Source: an uncultured Oscillospiraceae bacterium (GTDB lineage Bacteria > Bacillota > Clostridia > Oscillospirales > Acutalibacteraceae). Taken from it: a stretch of 64,000 bases of DNA. Numbering within the stretch: the stretch's first letter is position 1; every line of letters begins with the position of its first letter. Made by a program: the position numbers and the translations under genes. The stretch spans positions 21,916 through 85,915 of the forward strand of contig UQQR01000003.1 of the NCBI GenBank assembly GCA_900543215.1, read 5' to 3'. The notes beneath the pieces are model-generated. The model worked only from the letters and a program-made list of their open reading frames with translations. It searched no databases and was not told the origin of the DNA. Positions 33,145-42,402 of the stretch are shown here, in pieces.

Positions 33145-33173
33145 ACTATATAACAAAAATGCTCAAAAAGCAA
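33145..33173 (-). promoter_or_regulatory. Promoter of the CapA-like gene
   Basis: Minus strand TTGCTT (33168-33173), 17-bp spacer, TATAGT (33145-33150). It overlaps the upstream part of the open frame and so fixes a later start codon. Confidence 0.65.
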
Positions 33174-33211
33174 CAAAAACCGATTATGTCTTATTTACCG
33201 CTCCTTTGTAA

Positions 33212-33240
33212 TTGACATAAGAAAAGAAAAAATGTATAAT
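33212..33240 (+). promoter_or_regulatory. Promoter of galT
   Basis: TTGACA (33212-33217), 17-bp spacer, TATAAT (33235-33240): full consensus. Confidence 0.92.
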
Positions 33241-33278
33241 AAACGGAGCAATTAATTTTTATCGGACGGTGTTTTTTT

Positions 33279-34769
33279 ATGATAGACAACAGTATTCGCA
33301 AGCTTGTATGCTACGGACTTGAAAAAGGGCTTTTTACGCCCCGTGACGAAATATATGTAACCAACCGACTGCTTGAAATTTTAAAACTTGACAGCTTTGA
33401 CTGCTCGGAAAGCTATACCGATGTAAATCTTGAGGAAACCCTTAAAGAACTGACCGATTTTGCCGTCTCAAACGGAATTGCCGAAGACGGCACGGTTTAC
33501 AGGGATCTGTTTGACACAAAACTTATGGGCGCCCTTATGCCCCGTCCGAGCGAGGTTACGGACAAATTTTACGAGCTTTACAAAATTTCCCCAAAGGACG
33601 CTACCGATTATTTTTACAAGCTCAGCTGTGACAGCGACTATATCCGCCGCTACCGTGTTGAAAAGGACATTAAATGGGTGACGCCGACAGAGTACGGCGA
33701 CCTTGATATAACCATAAATCTCTCAAAGCCCGAAAAGGACCCGAAAGCTATTGCCGCCGCAAAAATCGCGCCGCAGTCGGGCTATCCGAAATGTATGCTC
33801 TGCCGCGAGTGCGAGGGGTATGCGGGCAGGGTCAACTTCCCTGCCCGTCAGAACCACCGTGTAATACCGATAAAGATAAACAACACGGACTGGTGCTTCC
33901 AGTATTCGCCCTATGTTTATTACAACGAGCATTGCATTGTATTCAACTCCAAGCATACGCCTATGGCGATAAACAGGGATACATTTAAAAAGCTTTTAAG
34001 CTTTGTTTCGCAGTTTCCGCATTATTTTGTCGGGTCAAACGCGGATTTGCCGATAGTGGGCGGCTCGATATTAAGCCATGACCATTTCCAAGGCGGAAAT
34101 TATACTTTTGCTATGGCAAAAGCTCCCATCGAATATCCGCTCGAATTTGACGGCTTCGGCGATGTAAAGGCAGGCATTGTAAAATGGCCTATGTCGGTTA
34201 TACGCACAAGCTCCGAAAATCCCGACAGATTAATAGAGCTTGCGGACAAAATACTTACCGCATGGAGGGAATACACCGACGAATCGGCGTTTATATTCGC
34301 TCATCTTAACGGTGAACCGCACAACACAATAACACCGATAGCAAGAAAAAGAGACGGCGTTTACGAGCTTGATTTAGTGCTAAGAAACAACATTACCACG
34401 CCCGAGCATCCTCTCGGTGTTTTCCATCCGCACGCCGAGCTTCACCACATTAAAAAGGAAAACATAGGTCTTATCGAGGTAATGGGGCTTGCCGTACTTC
34501 CCGCGCGCCTTAAAACCGAAATGACAGAGCTTGAAAAGGCGATGCTCCAAAACCGTGATATATCAAATGATGAGACGCTTAAAAAGCACGCCGATTGGGC
34601 AAATGAAATAAAGCAGAAATACCCCGATATTAATAAGGACAATATCAGCGATATAATAAGGAATGAAATCGGACTTGTTTTCGCAAAGGTGCTTGAACAC
34701 GCAGGGGTTTATAAGAGAACTCCCGAGGGAATTGCCGCATTCAAAAAATTCACGGCGAGCGTAAAATAA
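33279..34769 (+). CDS. galT: UDP-glucose-hexose-1-phosphate uridylyltransferase (type 2)
   Basis: A 496-residue Leloir-pathway enzyme exchanging UDP between glucose-1-P and galactose-1-P. It is the long Firmicute type-2 form. NTDWCFQYSPYVYYNEHCIVF and LSHDHFQGGNY (the active-site His cluster) are diagnostic, as is HPHAELHHIKKENIGLIEVMG near the C-terminus. No galK or galE is adjacent, so the pathway genes are dispersed. An AEC transporter gene starts on the base after its stop codon and is co-transcribed. Confidence 0.96.
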   Translation: MIDNSIRKLVCYGLEKGLFTPRDEIYVTNRLLEILKLDSFDCSESYTDVNLEETLKELTDFAVSNGIAEDGTVYRDLFDTKLMGALMPRPSEVTDKFYELYKISPKDATDYFYKLSCDSDYIRRYRVEKDIKWVTPTEYGDLDITINLSKPEKDPKAIAAAKIAPQSGYPKCMLCRECEGYAGRVNFPARQNHRVIPIKINNTDWCFQYSPYVYYNEHCIVFNSKHTPMAINRDTFKKLLSFVSQFPHYFVGSNADLPIVGGSILSHDHFQGGNYTFAMAKAPIEYPLEFDGFGDVKAGIVKWPMSVIRTSSENPDRLIELADKILTAWREYTDESAFIFAHLNGEPHNTITPIARKRDGVYELDLVLRNNITTPEHPLGVFHPHAELHHIKKENIGLIEVMGLAVLPARLKTEMTELEKAMLQNRDISNDETLKKHADWANEIKQKYPDINKDNISDIIRNEIGLVFAKVLEHAGVYKRTPEGIAAFKKFTASVK

Positions 34770-35693
34770 ATGTTTTCTACGGTTTTTGTTCAGGTCTGCG
34801 TACTTATGATACTCATATCGGTGGGATATGTTTCCGCAAAGGCAGGCCTGCTTACCAAAAGCGGAGTTGACTGCTGTACCGATATCGCGCTTATAATTTC
34901 CACTCCGTGCGTTATTATAAAATCGCTTATAAGAGAATACGATTCAAAAATAATGGCGTCCCTGTTTAAGGCGTTTATCCTTACGCTTGCGGTGCAGGCT
35001 TTGTTGATAACCTTAAGCCACCTGTTTATACACACGGAAAATAAGAATCGGCTTCGTGTTCTGCGCTTCGGTTCGATTTTCGCAAACTGCGGCTTTATGT
35101 CTCTGCCGCTTCAAGAGGTAATTTTGGGAGCGGACGGAACTCTGTACGGCTCCGCCTACATAATAATGTTCAACCTTGTTATATGGAGCTACGGTATTTT
35201 CCTTATAAGCGGCGATAAAAGCTACATAAAGCCGAAAAAGCTGTTTATAAATCCGGGAATTGCGGGACTTCTTATAGGAATGATAATTTTTGTTTTTTCG
35301 GTTCCCGTGCCGAAAATAATTTCGGCTCCTGTAAATTATCTTGCGGCAATATACACACCGCTTCCCATGCTGATAATCGGCTATCACTTGGCGCAAACCA
35401 ATGTTTTGTATGCTTTTAAGGATATGCGCTGTATTTTTGCGGTGCTTTTAAGGCTTGTGGTATACCCTTTTGCCGCTCTCGGCTTTTTGTTCCTTATCGG
35501 AGTGAGGGGTACACTTCTTGTTTCCATAGTAATTTCCGTAAGCGCACCGGTCGCCGCGCTTACAACTATGTTTTCCTCTAAGTTTGAGGGAGATGTACCC
35601 CTTTCGGTCGATATGGTATCGTTAAGCACGGTCCTGTCGCTTGTGACAATGCCGCTTGTAATAAGCGTTTCACAAATAGTTTCCGCATTATAA
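34770..35693 (+). CDS. AEC-family (auxin efflux carrier-like) transporter
   Basis: A 307-residue polytopic protein with about ten hydrophobic segments in two inverted halves. The start FVQVCVLMILISVGYVSAKAG and FANCGFMSLPL (N-terminal half, with the conserved N and P) and the GLLIGMIIF-type helix fit the membrane transport (PIN-like) family. Bacterial members export malate or other organic acids; the substrate here is not known. The ATG follows the galT stop codon with no gap, so it is probably translated by coupling. Confidence 0.9.
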   Translation: MFSTVFVQVCVLMILISVGYVSAKAGLLTKSGVDCCTDIALIISTPCVIIKSLIREYDSKIMASLFKAFILTLAVQALLITLSHLFIHTENKNRLRVLRFGSIFANCGFMSLPLQEVILGADGTLYGSAYIIMFNLVIWSYGIFLISGDKSYIKPKKLFINPGIAGLLIGMIIFVFSVPVPKIISAPVNYLAAIYTPLPMLIIGYHLAQTNVLYAFKDMRCIFAVLLRLVVYPFAALGFLFLIGVRGTLLVSIVISVSAPVAALTTMFSSKFEGDVPLSVDMVSLSTVLSLVTMPLVISVSQIVSAL

Positions 35694-35696
35694 CAA

Positions 35697-36431
35697 TTAT
35701 AAAAGCACATATCGGTTGCTTACATAGCCCACCGTGCCGTTATAGCCTATCAGATCCCAGTCGGGAAGACGGTTATAAATCAGTATTTCCGCACCGTTCG
35801 GCACCTTGCCCCTTATTGCGGAATCGGTACTCGGCAGCGCTCTTATATTAAGGTTTGAACCGCTTGTCGCAACGGTTGCGGTTTGTATCGGTTGGGGCAT
35901 ATTAAACGGTATCCCGAAAAACTCGGTAAGCGAAAGCACAAGATTTTCGGCGATTGCGTTTATATTGTTTCTTATCCAGTCCGCATCCTGCGGATTATCG
36001 TGATAGGCAAGCTCAATAAGCACCCCCGGCGCTCTGACTCTCGCAACTTCTCCGAGCCGTGTTGTAGGTACGGTTCTTACCCTGTCGGGGAGAGGGTATA
36101 TAAGCTGTAAATTATTTGCGGCTATATCCGCAAATCTCTTGCCCTGCACGCTTGAAGGATAATAATAAACCTCGGTTCCCCGTACCGTCGGGTTTCCGCT
36201 CCCTACGGCGTTTGAGTGAAGCGCTAAGTGCAAATCATAATTCCCCGCGTTTGACGCCGCTATCGAGCTTGCCGCAGTCATATCCGGTGTATTGCGTGTA
36301 AACTGTATACCGCTTGCGGCAAGATACGGTTCCATTGCGTCGGCGATAAGATTCATATAGTATTCTTCGTTGCCGCCGCCGGCATACGGGTTAAATTCCT
36401 GTGTTGACGGACTTAAATAAATATTAGGCAT
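35697..36431 (-). CDS. Atypical N-acetylmuramoyl-L-alanine amidase (amidase_3) with SH3b domain
   Basis: A 244-residue protein: amidase_3 domain (about 4-175) and bacterial SH3 domain (about 186-244). The Glu ligand (NEEYYMN, E22/E23), His ligand (LHSNA, H72) and catalytic Glu (LIELAYHD, E140) are visible. The first zinc His, normally in D-P-G-H, is absent: the segment reads YLSPSTQEFN. There is also no signal peptide. It may therefore be a divergent enzyme or act inside the cell, for example in spore formation or lysis. It is convergent with the AEC gene (3-bp gap). Confidence 0.82.
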   Translation of the reverse strand: MPNIYLSPSTQEFNPYAGGGNEEYYMNLIADAMEPYLAASGIQFTRNTPDMTAASSIAASNAGNYDLHLALHSNAVGSGNPTVRGTEVYYYPSSVQGKRFADIAANNLQLIYPLPDRVRTVPTTRLGEVARVRAPGVLIELAYHDNPQDADWIRNNINAIAENLVLSLTEFFGIPFNMPQPIQTATVATSGSNLNIRALPSTDSAIRGKVPNGAEILIYNRLPDWDLIGYNGTVGYVSNRYVLL

Positions 36432-36560
36432 ATAATCAACTCCTTAAAGCCTGTAATAATAAAACGGCTCCTCACTTCACAGAATATGAAATAACTTACC
36501 GCATTGTTAAAGGCTGTTTCTTTTGCCTTATAATAAAAACCGAAACGGAGAGATATAATT

Positions 36561-37592
36561 TTGTCGGACAGAAAGACATATATAACAGTATTAAATGTTT
36601 TTTCCTGCTTAAGCGTTTTGTTCCTGCATACCGGCGGCTTTTGGGAGTTCAGCAAAACCCGCGGCTGGGTAGCCGCAAACCTTGTAGAAAGCGTATTTTA
36701 TTTTGCGGTTCCGGTTTTTGTTATGATTCCGGGCGTTACGCTGATGAATTACCGTAAGCGCTGTACAACCGCCGAATACTTTAAAAGGCGTATAAAAAAG
36801 ACCGTCATACCCTTTTTGTTTTGGAGCATAATCGGTCTCTTTTTGGTTATTTGGCGATACGGGAGAAGAAGCATAAGTCTAAAGCCGCTCGATATAATAA
36901 ATTCCGTGGCAAACTGCAAGTATATAGGTATTTATTACTTTTTTATCGTTATTTTCGGAATTTATCTTTCAATTCCCGTTGTGAGCAGTATCGGCGAGGA
37001 AAGCCGTAAAAAAGTATTTTCCTATGCGATAATCACAGCGTTTACCGTCAATTCGCTTTTGCCGTTTATAGCAACATTAAGCGGCGGCAGAATAATTCAC
37101 AACGGCGAGTTTACATTTTACGCGGTCAGCGGCTATCTGATATATGTATTTATCGGTTATTACATTGACAGCTATGAGCTCAGCAAAGCAGTACGAAGCC
37201 TTATATATATATTCGGTCTGTTCAGTCTGCTTGTCCATTTTTTCGGAACCTGGTACCTTTCTTACAAGGCTGACGGAATAGTAGCTGTGTTAAAGGGCTA
37301 TATTTCCGTACCTTGTATTCTTTATTCCTCTTCCGTTTTTCTTGCCTTCAGACGAATTCCCTTTGACAAATTCCCGAAACGGCTTTTGAAAGTAATAACA
37401 TATTTCAGCGGACAGACTTTCGGAATTTACCTTATTCATATGCCGTTAATGACGGCTGCGGAAATAATCTTTGATTTTTCTCCCGCTTCCTTTTTATCAA
37501 AAATTCTGTATGCAATCGTTTTATTTATTGTGTCGGGCTTTATAATAAAGCTCCTGCAAAAAATCCCCCTTGTCAAACATATAGTTCCGTAA
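36561..37592 (+). CDS. Integral membrane acyltransferase (second copy)
   Basis: A 343-residue polytopic protein of the acyltransferase 3 family, starting at TTG 36561 with CGGAG 10 bp upstream. VLNVFSCLSVLFLHTGG is helix 1 with the active-site-type His. It has about ten membrane helices. It resembles in layout, but not closely in sequence, the acyltransferase at 21.1-22.2 kb. Transfer of acyl groups to surface polysaccharide is the known family role; the acceptor is unknown. It stands alone, followed by a strong terminator. Confidence 0.86.
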   Translation: MSDRKTYITVLNVFSCLSVLFLHTGGFWEFSKTRGWVAANLVESVFYFAVPVFVMIPGVTLMNYRKRCTTAEYFKRRIKKTVIPFLFWSIIGLFLVIWRYGRRSISLKPLDIINSVANCKYIGIYYFFIVIFGIYLSIPVVSSIGEESRKKVFSYAIITAFTVNSLLPFIATLSGGRIIHNGEFTFYAVSGYLIYVFIGYYIDSYELSKAVRSLIYIFGLFSLLVHFFGTWYLSYKADGIVAVLKGYISVPCILYSSSVFLAFRRIPFDKFPKRLLKVITYFSGQTFGIYLIHMPLMTAAEIIFDFSPASFLSKILYAIVLFIVSGFIIKLLQKIPLVKHIVP

Positions 37593-37599
37593 TACAGTG

Positions 37600-37639
37600 A
37601 AAACGGAGGTAAAAGTCATATGCCTTTTACCTCCGTTTT
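37600..37639. terminator. Terminator after the second acyltransferase gene
   Basis: AAAACGGAGGTAAAAG/CTTTTACCTCCGTTTT 16-bp perfect stem with an 8-base loop, T run on the plus strand. The minus-strand gene ending at 37649 can also use it. Confidence 0.92.
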
Positions 37640-37648
37640 TTCTTAAAC

Positions 37649-38194
37649 TCACAGTCCGAGCCCAGCCGCGCTCTTTTTTACATTTGACAAGAACCAACAA
37701 TACAGCGCCTCACCCAGCTCCTGATAAACGGGATCACCGTCATGCGAGCAGAGCATGGCAAAGGTCTGTCCTATTCTTCTGTCTATCTCGCTGCCTCTTC
37801 TGTAAGCTAAATAATAGAAGGAAAACGCACCCGTATCGTTTGAAGACCTATAAAGCTCGCTGTCGTTCTTCTTTAGAGTATCGATAAAGCTTTTTTGAGC
37901 TATACCACACAGCGTATCGTCCCGACAGTACTGCTCAAAGCCGACCGTTGCCGTGAACGAGAGCAAAAGCCGTCTTTGAACGGTCATTTCAAAATCCTCG
38001 GGTTCTTCCGCAAGCCGGCTGTTTTTTGCGTCCTTAATAAACTCCAGCGCCACACGGCGGCCGAGCTCCTTGGCATTATTGATTTTGTCCTTTTCGGGGA
38101 TATGCTCTCCGTCGTTTTTTTGAAGTCTTTTATTTATTTCCCTTGAAGGCTTGTTTCCTGCAATTTTTATATCGCTGTCTGAATACAATATCAC
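37649..38194 (-). CDS. Uncharacterised 181-residue protein
   Basis: I do not recognise a named family. The first about 45 residues are charged and likely flexible (MILYSDSDIKIAGNKPSREI); residues about 45-175 look all-helical, with VALEFIKDAKNS, LLLSFTATVGFEQYCRDD and GEALYCWFLSNVKK. No membrane helix or metal motif is seen. It overlaps the TSCPD-protein gene by 4 bp on the minus strand, so the two are probably translated together downstream of dnaG-rpoD. Confidence 0.75.
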   Translation of the reverse strand: MILYSDSDIKIAGNKPSREINKRLQKNDGEHIPEKDKINNAKELGRRVALEFIKDAKNSRLAEEPEDFEMTVQRRLLLSFTATVGFEQYCRDDTLCGIAQKSFIDTLKKNDSELYRSSNDTGAFSFYYLAYRRGSEIDRRIGQTFAMLCSHDGDPVYQELGEALYCWFLSNVKKSAAGLGL

Positions 38195-38448
38195 TCACCC
38201 TTTGCGGTTTTATATTCCCTTAAAGCCTCGGCAAGCTGTGCCGGACATGAGGTATTTTTAAATCCGCATTTTATAGAAGACAGCTTATTTATAACATCGT
38301 CTATTTTCATACCCTCGACCAGCTTGGCAACACCCTGAGTGTTTCCGCTGCAGCCGCCGTCGAATCTTACGCTTTTTACGGTGTCGCCGTCCACATCTAT
38401 TAAAATACCTCTTGCACAAACTCCCTTTGTTTTATATGAAAATTCCAT
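38191..38448 (-). CDS. TSCPD-domain protein (TIGR03905-like)
   Basis: An 85-residue single-domain protein. CARGILIDVDGDTVKSVRF, GGCSGNTQGVAKLVEGM and KNTSCPAQLAEAL give the family pattern, with the TSCPD-type motif in the last third and four conserved cysteines. The same domain is fused to some B12-dependent ribonucleotide reductases, where it may bind nucleotide or metal; the free form is uncharacterised. It lies 15 bp after rpoD. Confidence 0.85.
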   Translation of the reverse strand: MEFSYKTKGVCARGILIDVDGDTVKSVRFDGGCSGNTQGVAKLVEGMKIDDVINKLSSIKCGFKNTSCPAQLAEALREYKTAKGE

Positions 38449-38463
38449 AGCTTTTATGCTTCC

Positions 38464-39537
38464 TTATCTGTCTTTAAATTTATTGCTTCTTACCGGATGG
38501 CGAAGCTTACGCAGAGCCTTTGCCTCTATCTGGCGTATACGCTCCCTTGTTACATTGAATTCCGTTCCAACCTCTTCAAGAGTATGGCATCTGCCGTCCT
38601 GAAGTCCGAAACGCAGGCGTATGACGGATTCCTCTCTCGGAGTAAGGGTCTTAAGAACTCCGTCAATATCCTCGTTCGTGATTGTTTTAAGAGCCGCCTC
38701 ATCGGGAGCTAAGGCATCCTCGTCCCTTATAAAGTCCATAAGACGGGAATCCTCCTCGGGACCTATCGGCGTTTCCATAGAAACAGGCTCCTGCGCCACA
38801 CGCATTATCTCACGCACACGCTCTACGGGCAGATCCATCTTTTCGGCGATAAGCTCCTCGCTCGGCTCTACGCCGTTTTCGTGCAAAAGCTGGCTTTGAA
38901 CCTTTTTGAGCCTGTTTATGGTCTCGACCATATGAACGGGTATTCTTATCGTTCTTGCCTGATCCGCAATGGCTCTTGTTATTGCCTGTCTTATCCACCA
39001 TGTGGCATAGGTTGAAAATTTAAAGCCCTTTTTATAGTCGAACTTGTCAACCGCCTTTATAAGACCAACATTTCCCTCCTGTATAAGGTCAAGGAAATAC
39101 ATTCCCCTGCCCACATACTTCTTTGCAATGCTTACAACAAGGCGGAGGTTAGCCTCGGTAAGACGCTGTTTTGCGTATTCGTCTCCCTCGGATATCTTGA
39201 CTGCAAGCTCTATTTCCTCGTCGGAGGAAAGAAGCGGAACTCTGCCTATTTCACGGAGATAAATCTTTACTGGGTCGTCGAGGTTCATATTGTCCATACT
39301 TAAATCGTCGTTAAGTGCGTCAATATCCATTTCCTCAAGCTTTAATTCATCATCGGTAGGCTCTTCGTCAAAATCAATATCAAGCGTGGGTGGCTCCGAG
39401 AAAAGCTCCTCCGGATTATCGGGAGCGTTTTCAATATCGTCTATTGTTATATCCTTTTCCTCCTCGGAGTCATATTCCTCTGCGGGGTTTTGAATGTTTT
39501 TAACTTCTTTTTCCTTTATTTTGCTGTTCTGTTCCAT
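38464..39537 (-). CDS. rpoD: RNA polymerase primary sigma factor (SigA/RpoD)
   Basis: A 357-residue housekeeping sigma factor. Region 1.2 is DPVKIYLREIGRVPLLS, region 2 has ATWWIRQAITRAIADQARTI (2.3-2.4, contacts the -10 box) and region 4.2 has the VTRERIRQIEAKALRKLRHP helix-turn-helix (contacts the -35 box). The N-terminal 80 residues are strongly acidic. Its ATG immediately follows the dnaG stop codon; SD AAAGGAAA lies inside dnaG. The many TTGACA-17-TATAAT promoters in this window fit recognition by this sigma. Confidence 0.97.
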   Translation of the reverse strand: MEQNSKIKEKEVKNIQNPAEEYDSEEEKDITIDDIENAPDNPEELFSEPPTLDIDFDEEPTDDELKLEEMDIDALNDDLSMDNMNLDDPVKIYLREIGRVPLLSSDEEIELAVKISEGDEYAKQRLTEANLRLVVSIAKKYVGRGMYFLDLIQEGNVGLIKAVDKFDYKKGFKFSTYATWWIRQAITRAIADQARTIRIPVHMVETINRLKKVQSQLLHENGVEPSEELIAEKMDLPVERVREIMRVAQEPVSMETPIGPEEDSRLMDFIRDEDALAPDEAALKTITNEDIDGVLKTLTPREESVIRLRFGLQDGRCHTLEEVGTEFNVTRERIRQIEAKALRKLRHPVRSNKFKDR

Positions 39538-41307
39538 TTATGTTTTTCCTTTCGCTTTGATGTCGATTATATTTTTAAGGTTTTCCGCCCAGTCCTCAAC
39601 AGTGGCGTCCTTTTGACCGCCTGCGGAAATAATATCCTCTTCTAATATTACCCTTATGCAATCTCTTAATACAATTTCCGCATTTTTATCTGCCTTATCG
39701 CCGTTCTGAAGTGCCACGAGATACCCTATTTCCGCCGGAATAAGTCTTTGCGCGAAAAGCGATATGTCAAGCGGCCTTCCGCTGTCCAACGCTTCGATTA
39801 TTATTTCGTAGATACGCCGATTAAGCGAGGTTATCATTTTTTCGGGCGGAAGCTCCGACTTTGCCTTTTTGTATAGGTCGGGGTGCTTTAAAAGCACCGC
39901 AATAAGCGTTTCCTCCGCCGCAGTTCCCTTAGGAGAGCTTCTGCGCTCGGGATTTATGTCATCCTTTGTAAATTTGGGTCTTATTATATCGGTAATTTCC
40001 TTTTGCTTTTTAATACGGCGGTTTTTTCTGCGCATTTCCTCAACCTTTGCGGTAAGCGCGGTTCTTGAAACGCCGTATTTTTCGCACATTTTCCCGATGT
40101 AGACATCTCTTGCCATTATATCCTCGTCCTCGGCGATTATTTCCGCCGCCGCCGCAAGATATTTAAGCCGTCCGTCGTCGCTTGCAAGGTCTATGCCTGC
40201 CGCCGCGGTAAGGAGCTTGTATTTCATATCGCTTACAGCTCCGCTTAAAAGCGCCGAAAATCTGTCCGCCCCGTTCTTTTTTATATATTCGTCGGGGTCC
40301 TTGCCATCGGGGATTACCACGACCCTTACAGAAAGTCCGGTATTCTGTAAAAGCTCCGTTGCCCGTTTGATTGCCTTTTGCCCTGCCGCGTCCGCGTCAA
40401 GCATAAGCACGATTTCCTTTGTATAACGGGCAAGCAGGTTTGCCTGTTCCGTTGTAAAAGCGGTACCGAGCGGAGCTACCGTATTTGTAAACCCTGCCTG
40501 ATGGAGTGAAATAACATCCATATTTCCCTCAACCAGTATCACCCGTTCCGCACAGGCGTTTTTGGCAAAATTCATTCCGAAAAGGTTTGCGCTTTTTTTA
40601 TAAACCGGCGTGTCTGCCGTGTTTACATATTTTCCGCCCTGCTTGTCCTCACCGGGCATAGCCCTGCCGCTGAAAGCGATTATATTTCCCCTTATATTAA
40701 TAATGGGGAACATTACCCGTTTTCTGAAACGGTCGTAAAGGCTTCCTCTCTGACTTTTGCCGACCACATTTGCGGCAATCATATCGCTTTCACGGTAGCC
40801 CTTTGACTTTAAATGCTTAATGAGCACGTCCCAGCTGTCGGGTGCGGCGCCGAGTCCGAAATGCTTTATTGTTTTAAGCGTAAGCCCTCTGCCGTACAAA
40901 TAATCAAGCGCCCATTTACCGTCCGCCGACATTAAATAGGAATGGAAAAACCTCGCCGTATCACGGTTTATGTCATAAATGGTATTTTTAAGCTTTTGCA
41001 TGGAATCGTCGTATCCGTCCTGCGGCAGCGCAACGCCCGAACGCTCCGCCAAAAGCTTTACCGATTCTATATAATCAAGATTTTCAATAAGTCCCGTGAA
41101 AGTGAAAACATCGCCGCCCGCACCGCAACCGAAGCAGTAAAACGAACCGTTTTCGGGATAGACCGTAAACGACGGTGTTTTTTCGCTGTGAAACGGACAT
41201 AGGCCCACCAGATTTTTACCCCGTCTTTTTAAGTTCACATACTGTGAAACGGCGGTTTCAATATCATTTCTGTACTTTATTTCGTTTATTATATCCTCAG
41301 GTATCAT
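39538..41307 (-). CDS. dnaG: DNA primase
   Basis: A 589-residue primase making RNA primers at the replication fork. The zinc finger CPFHSEKTPSFTVYP ... YCFGCG is at about 39-65, the RNA-polymerase domain follows, and the TOPRIM motifs are ILVEGNMDVISLHQAG and LMLDADAAGQ at about 255-320. The C-terminal helicase-binding domain covers about 440-589. It is paired with rpoD, a conserved macromolecular-synthesis arrangement. Length is normal. Confidence 0.97.
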   Translation of the reverse strand: MIPEDIINEIKYRNDIETAVSQYVNLKRRGKNLVGLCPFHSEKTPSFTVYPENGSFYCFGCGAGGDVFTFTGLIENLDYIESVKLLAERSGVALPQDGYDDSMQKLKNTIYDINRDTARFFHSYLMSADGKWALDYLYGRGLTLKTIKHFGLGAAPDSWDVLIKHLKSKGYRESDMIAANVVGKSQRGSLYDRFRKRVMFPIINIRGNIIAFSGRAMPGEDKQGGKYVNTADTPVYKKSANLFGMNFAKNACAERVILVEGNMDVISLHQAGFTNTVAPLGTAFTTEQANLLARYTKEIVLMLDADAAGQKAIKRATELLQNTGLSVRVVVIPDGKDPDEYIKKNGADRFSALLSGAVSDMKYKLLTAAAGIDLASDDGRLKYLAAAAEIIAEDEDIMARDVYIGKMCEKYGVSRTALTAKVEEMRRKNRRIKKQKEITDIIRPKFTKDDINPERRSSPKGTAAEETLIAVLLKHPDLYKKAKSELPPEKMITSLNRRIYEIIIEALDSGRPLDISLFAQRLIPAEIGYLVALQNGDKADKNAEIVLRDCIRVILEEDIISAGGQKDATVEDWAENLKNIIDIKAKGKT

Positions 41308-41327
41308 AAAACCGCCCCCTTTTCACA

Positions 41328-42323
41328 CTAAATAGACCACGCTTTCGGTATGTAAATATCCGAATACGCCGTAACGGCATAATGGTCGGTCATTCCGGCT
41401 ATATAATCAGTGATAGCGCGCTCCTTGCCCTCGCTTTCGGCAATCCTAAGATACTCGGGCGACATTTTATCGGGATTTTTATTGTAGTATGTGAACAGTC
41501 CCTCTACTATGCCCTTGACCTTTGTTTCCTCGGATTTTGCAACGGGATTTTTATATACGCTCTCAAAAAGGAATTCGTGCAGCTCGTCGTAATACTTTTC
41601 GGTTTCGCTGTCCATCTTAACAGTATCCTTGCTGTTCTCCACAATGGAGGTCACAAGGGTATTTATCCGCTGACTTTTCGTAGCCCCTAAAGCCTTTACT
41701 ATATCGCTCGGTATATCGCTTTCCGATATTACTCCTGCCCTCACCGCGTCGTCTATATCGTGGTTTATGTACGCAACCCTGTCCGCCGTGCGGACTATTC
41801 TGCCCTCAAGCGTATGTGCTTCCTCGCCGCAGGTGTGATGAAGTATTCCGTCAAGCACCTCGAAGGTAAGGTTAAGACCCTTGCCGTCCTTTTCAAGCTT
41901 ATCGCACACCCTGACGCTCTGTTCGTAATGGGTAAAACCCACATTTGTAAGCTCTTGCAGCGCCCTTTCGCCCGCGTGGCCGAATGGAGTATGCCCCAAA
42001 TCGTGTCCCAGGGCTACGGCTTCGGTGAGATCCTCGTTAAGTCTTAACGCTCTCGCTATGGTTCTCGCTATCTGTGCCACCTCAAGCGTATGGGTAAGTC
42101 TTGTTCTGTAATGGTCCGATTCGGGGGAAAGAAACACCTGTGTTTTATGCTTTAAGCGTCTGAATGCCTTGCAGTGTATTATTCTGTCGCGGTCGCGCTG
42201 ATAGCAGGTGCGGAGGTCGCTTTCGTCCTCATACACACGGCGGCCCTTAGTCTCTGTACAAAACACCGCTCTTTCACATAAAATAAGCCTTTCGTTGTTT
42301 TCGCTTATTTCTCTCGGTTTCAT
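41328..42323 (-). CDS. dgt: Deoxyguanosinetriphosphate triphosphohydrolase-like HD protein
   Basis: A 331-residue HD-domain phosphohydrolase, which cleaves dNTPs to nucleoside and triphosphate. ATG 42323 (MKPREISENN) has GGAGGGGG just upstream; a 27-bp longer frame is rejected. The HD-domain metal ligands are in RTRLTHTLEVAQIA and GHDLGHTPFGHAGE. The gene lies 20 bp upstream of dnaG, the usual dgt-dnaG-rpoD order in Firmicutes. Confidence 0.94.
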   Translation of the reverse strand: MKPREISENNERLILCERAVFCTETKGRRVYEDESDLRTCYQRDRDRIIHCKAFRRLKHKTQVFLSPESDHYRTRLTHTLEVAQIARTIARALRLNEDLTEAVALGHDLGHTPFGHAGERALQELTNVGFTHYEQSVRVCDKLEKDGKGLNLTFEVLDGILHHTCGEEAHTLEGRIVRTADRVAYINHDIDDAVRAGVISESDIPSDIVKALGATKSQRINTLVTSIVENSKDTVKMDSETEKYYDELHEFLFESVYKNPVAKSEETKVKGIVEGLFTYYNKNPDKMSPEYLRIAESEGKERAITDYIAGMTDHYAVTAYSDIYIPKAWSI

Positions 42324-42402
42324 ATTTCCCCCTCCGTTCATCCCTCTCAATTATTATATTATACAAAAATGCACGAAAACCTCTATTTTTTTAAATTTTC
42401 TG

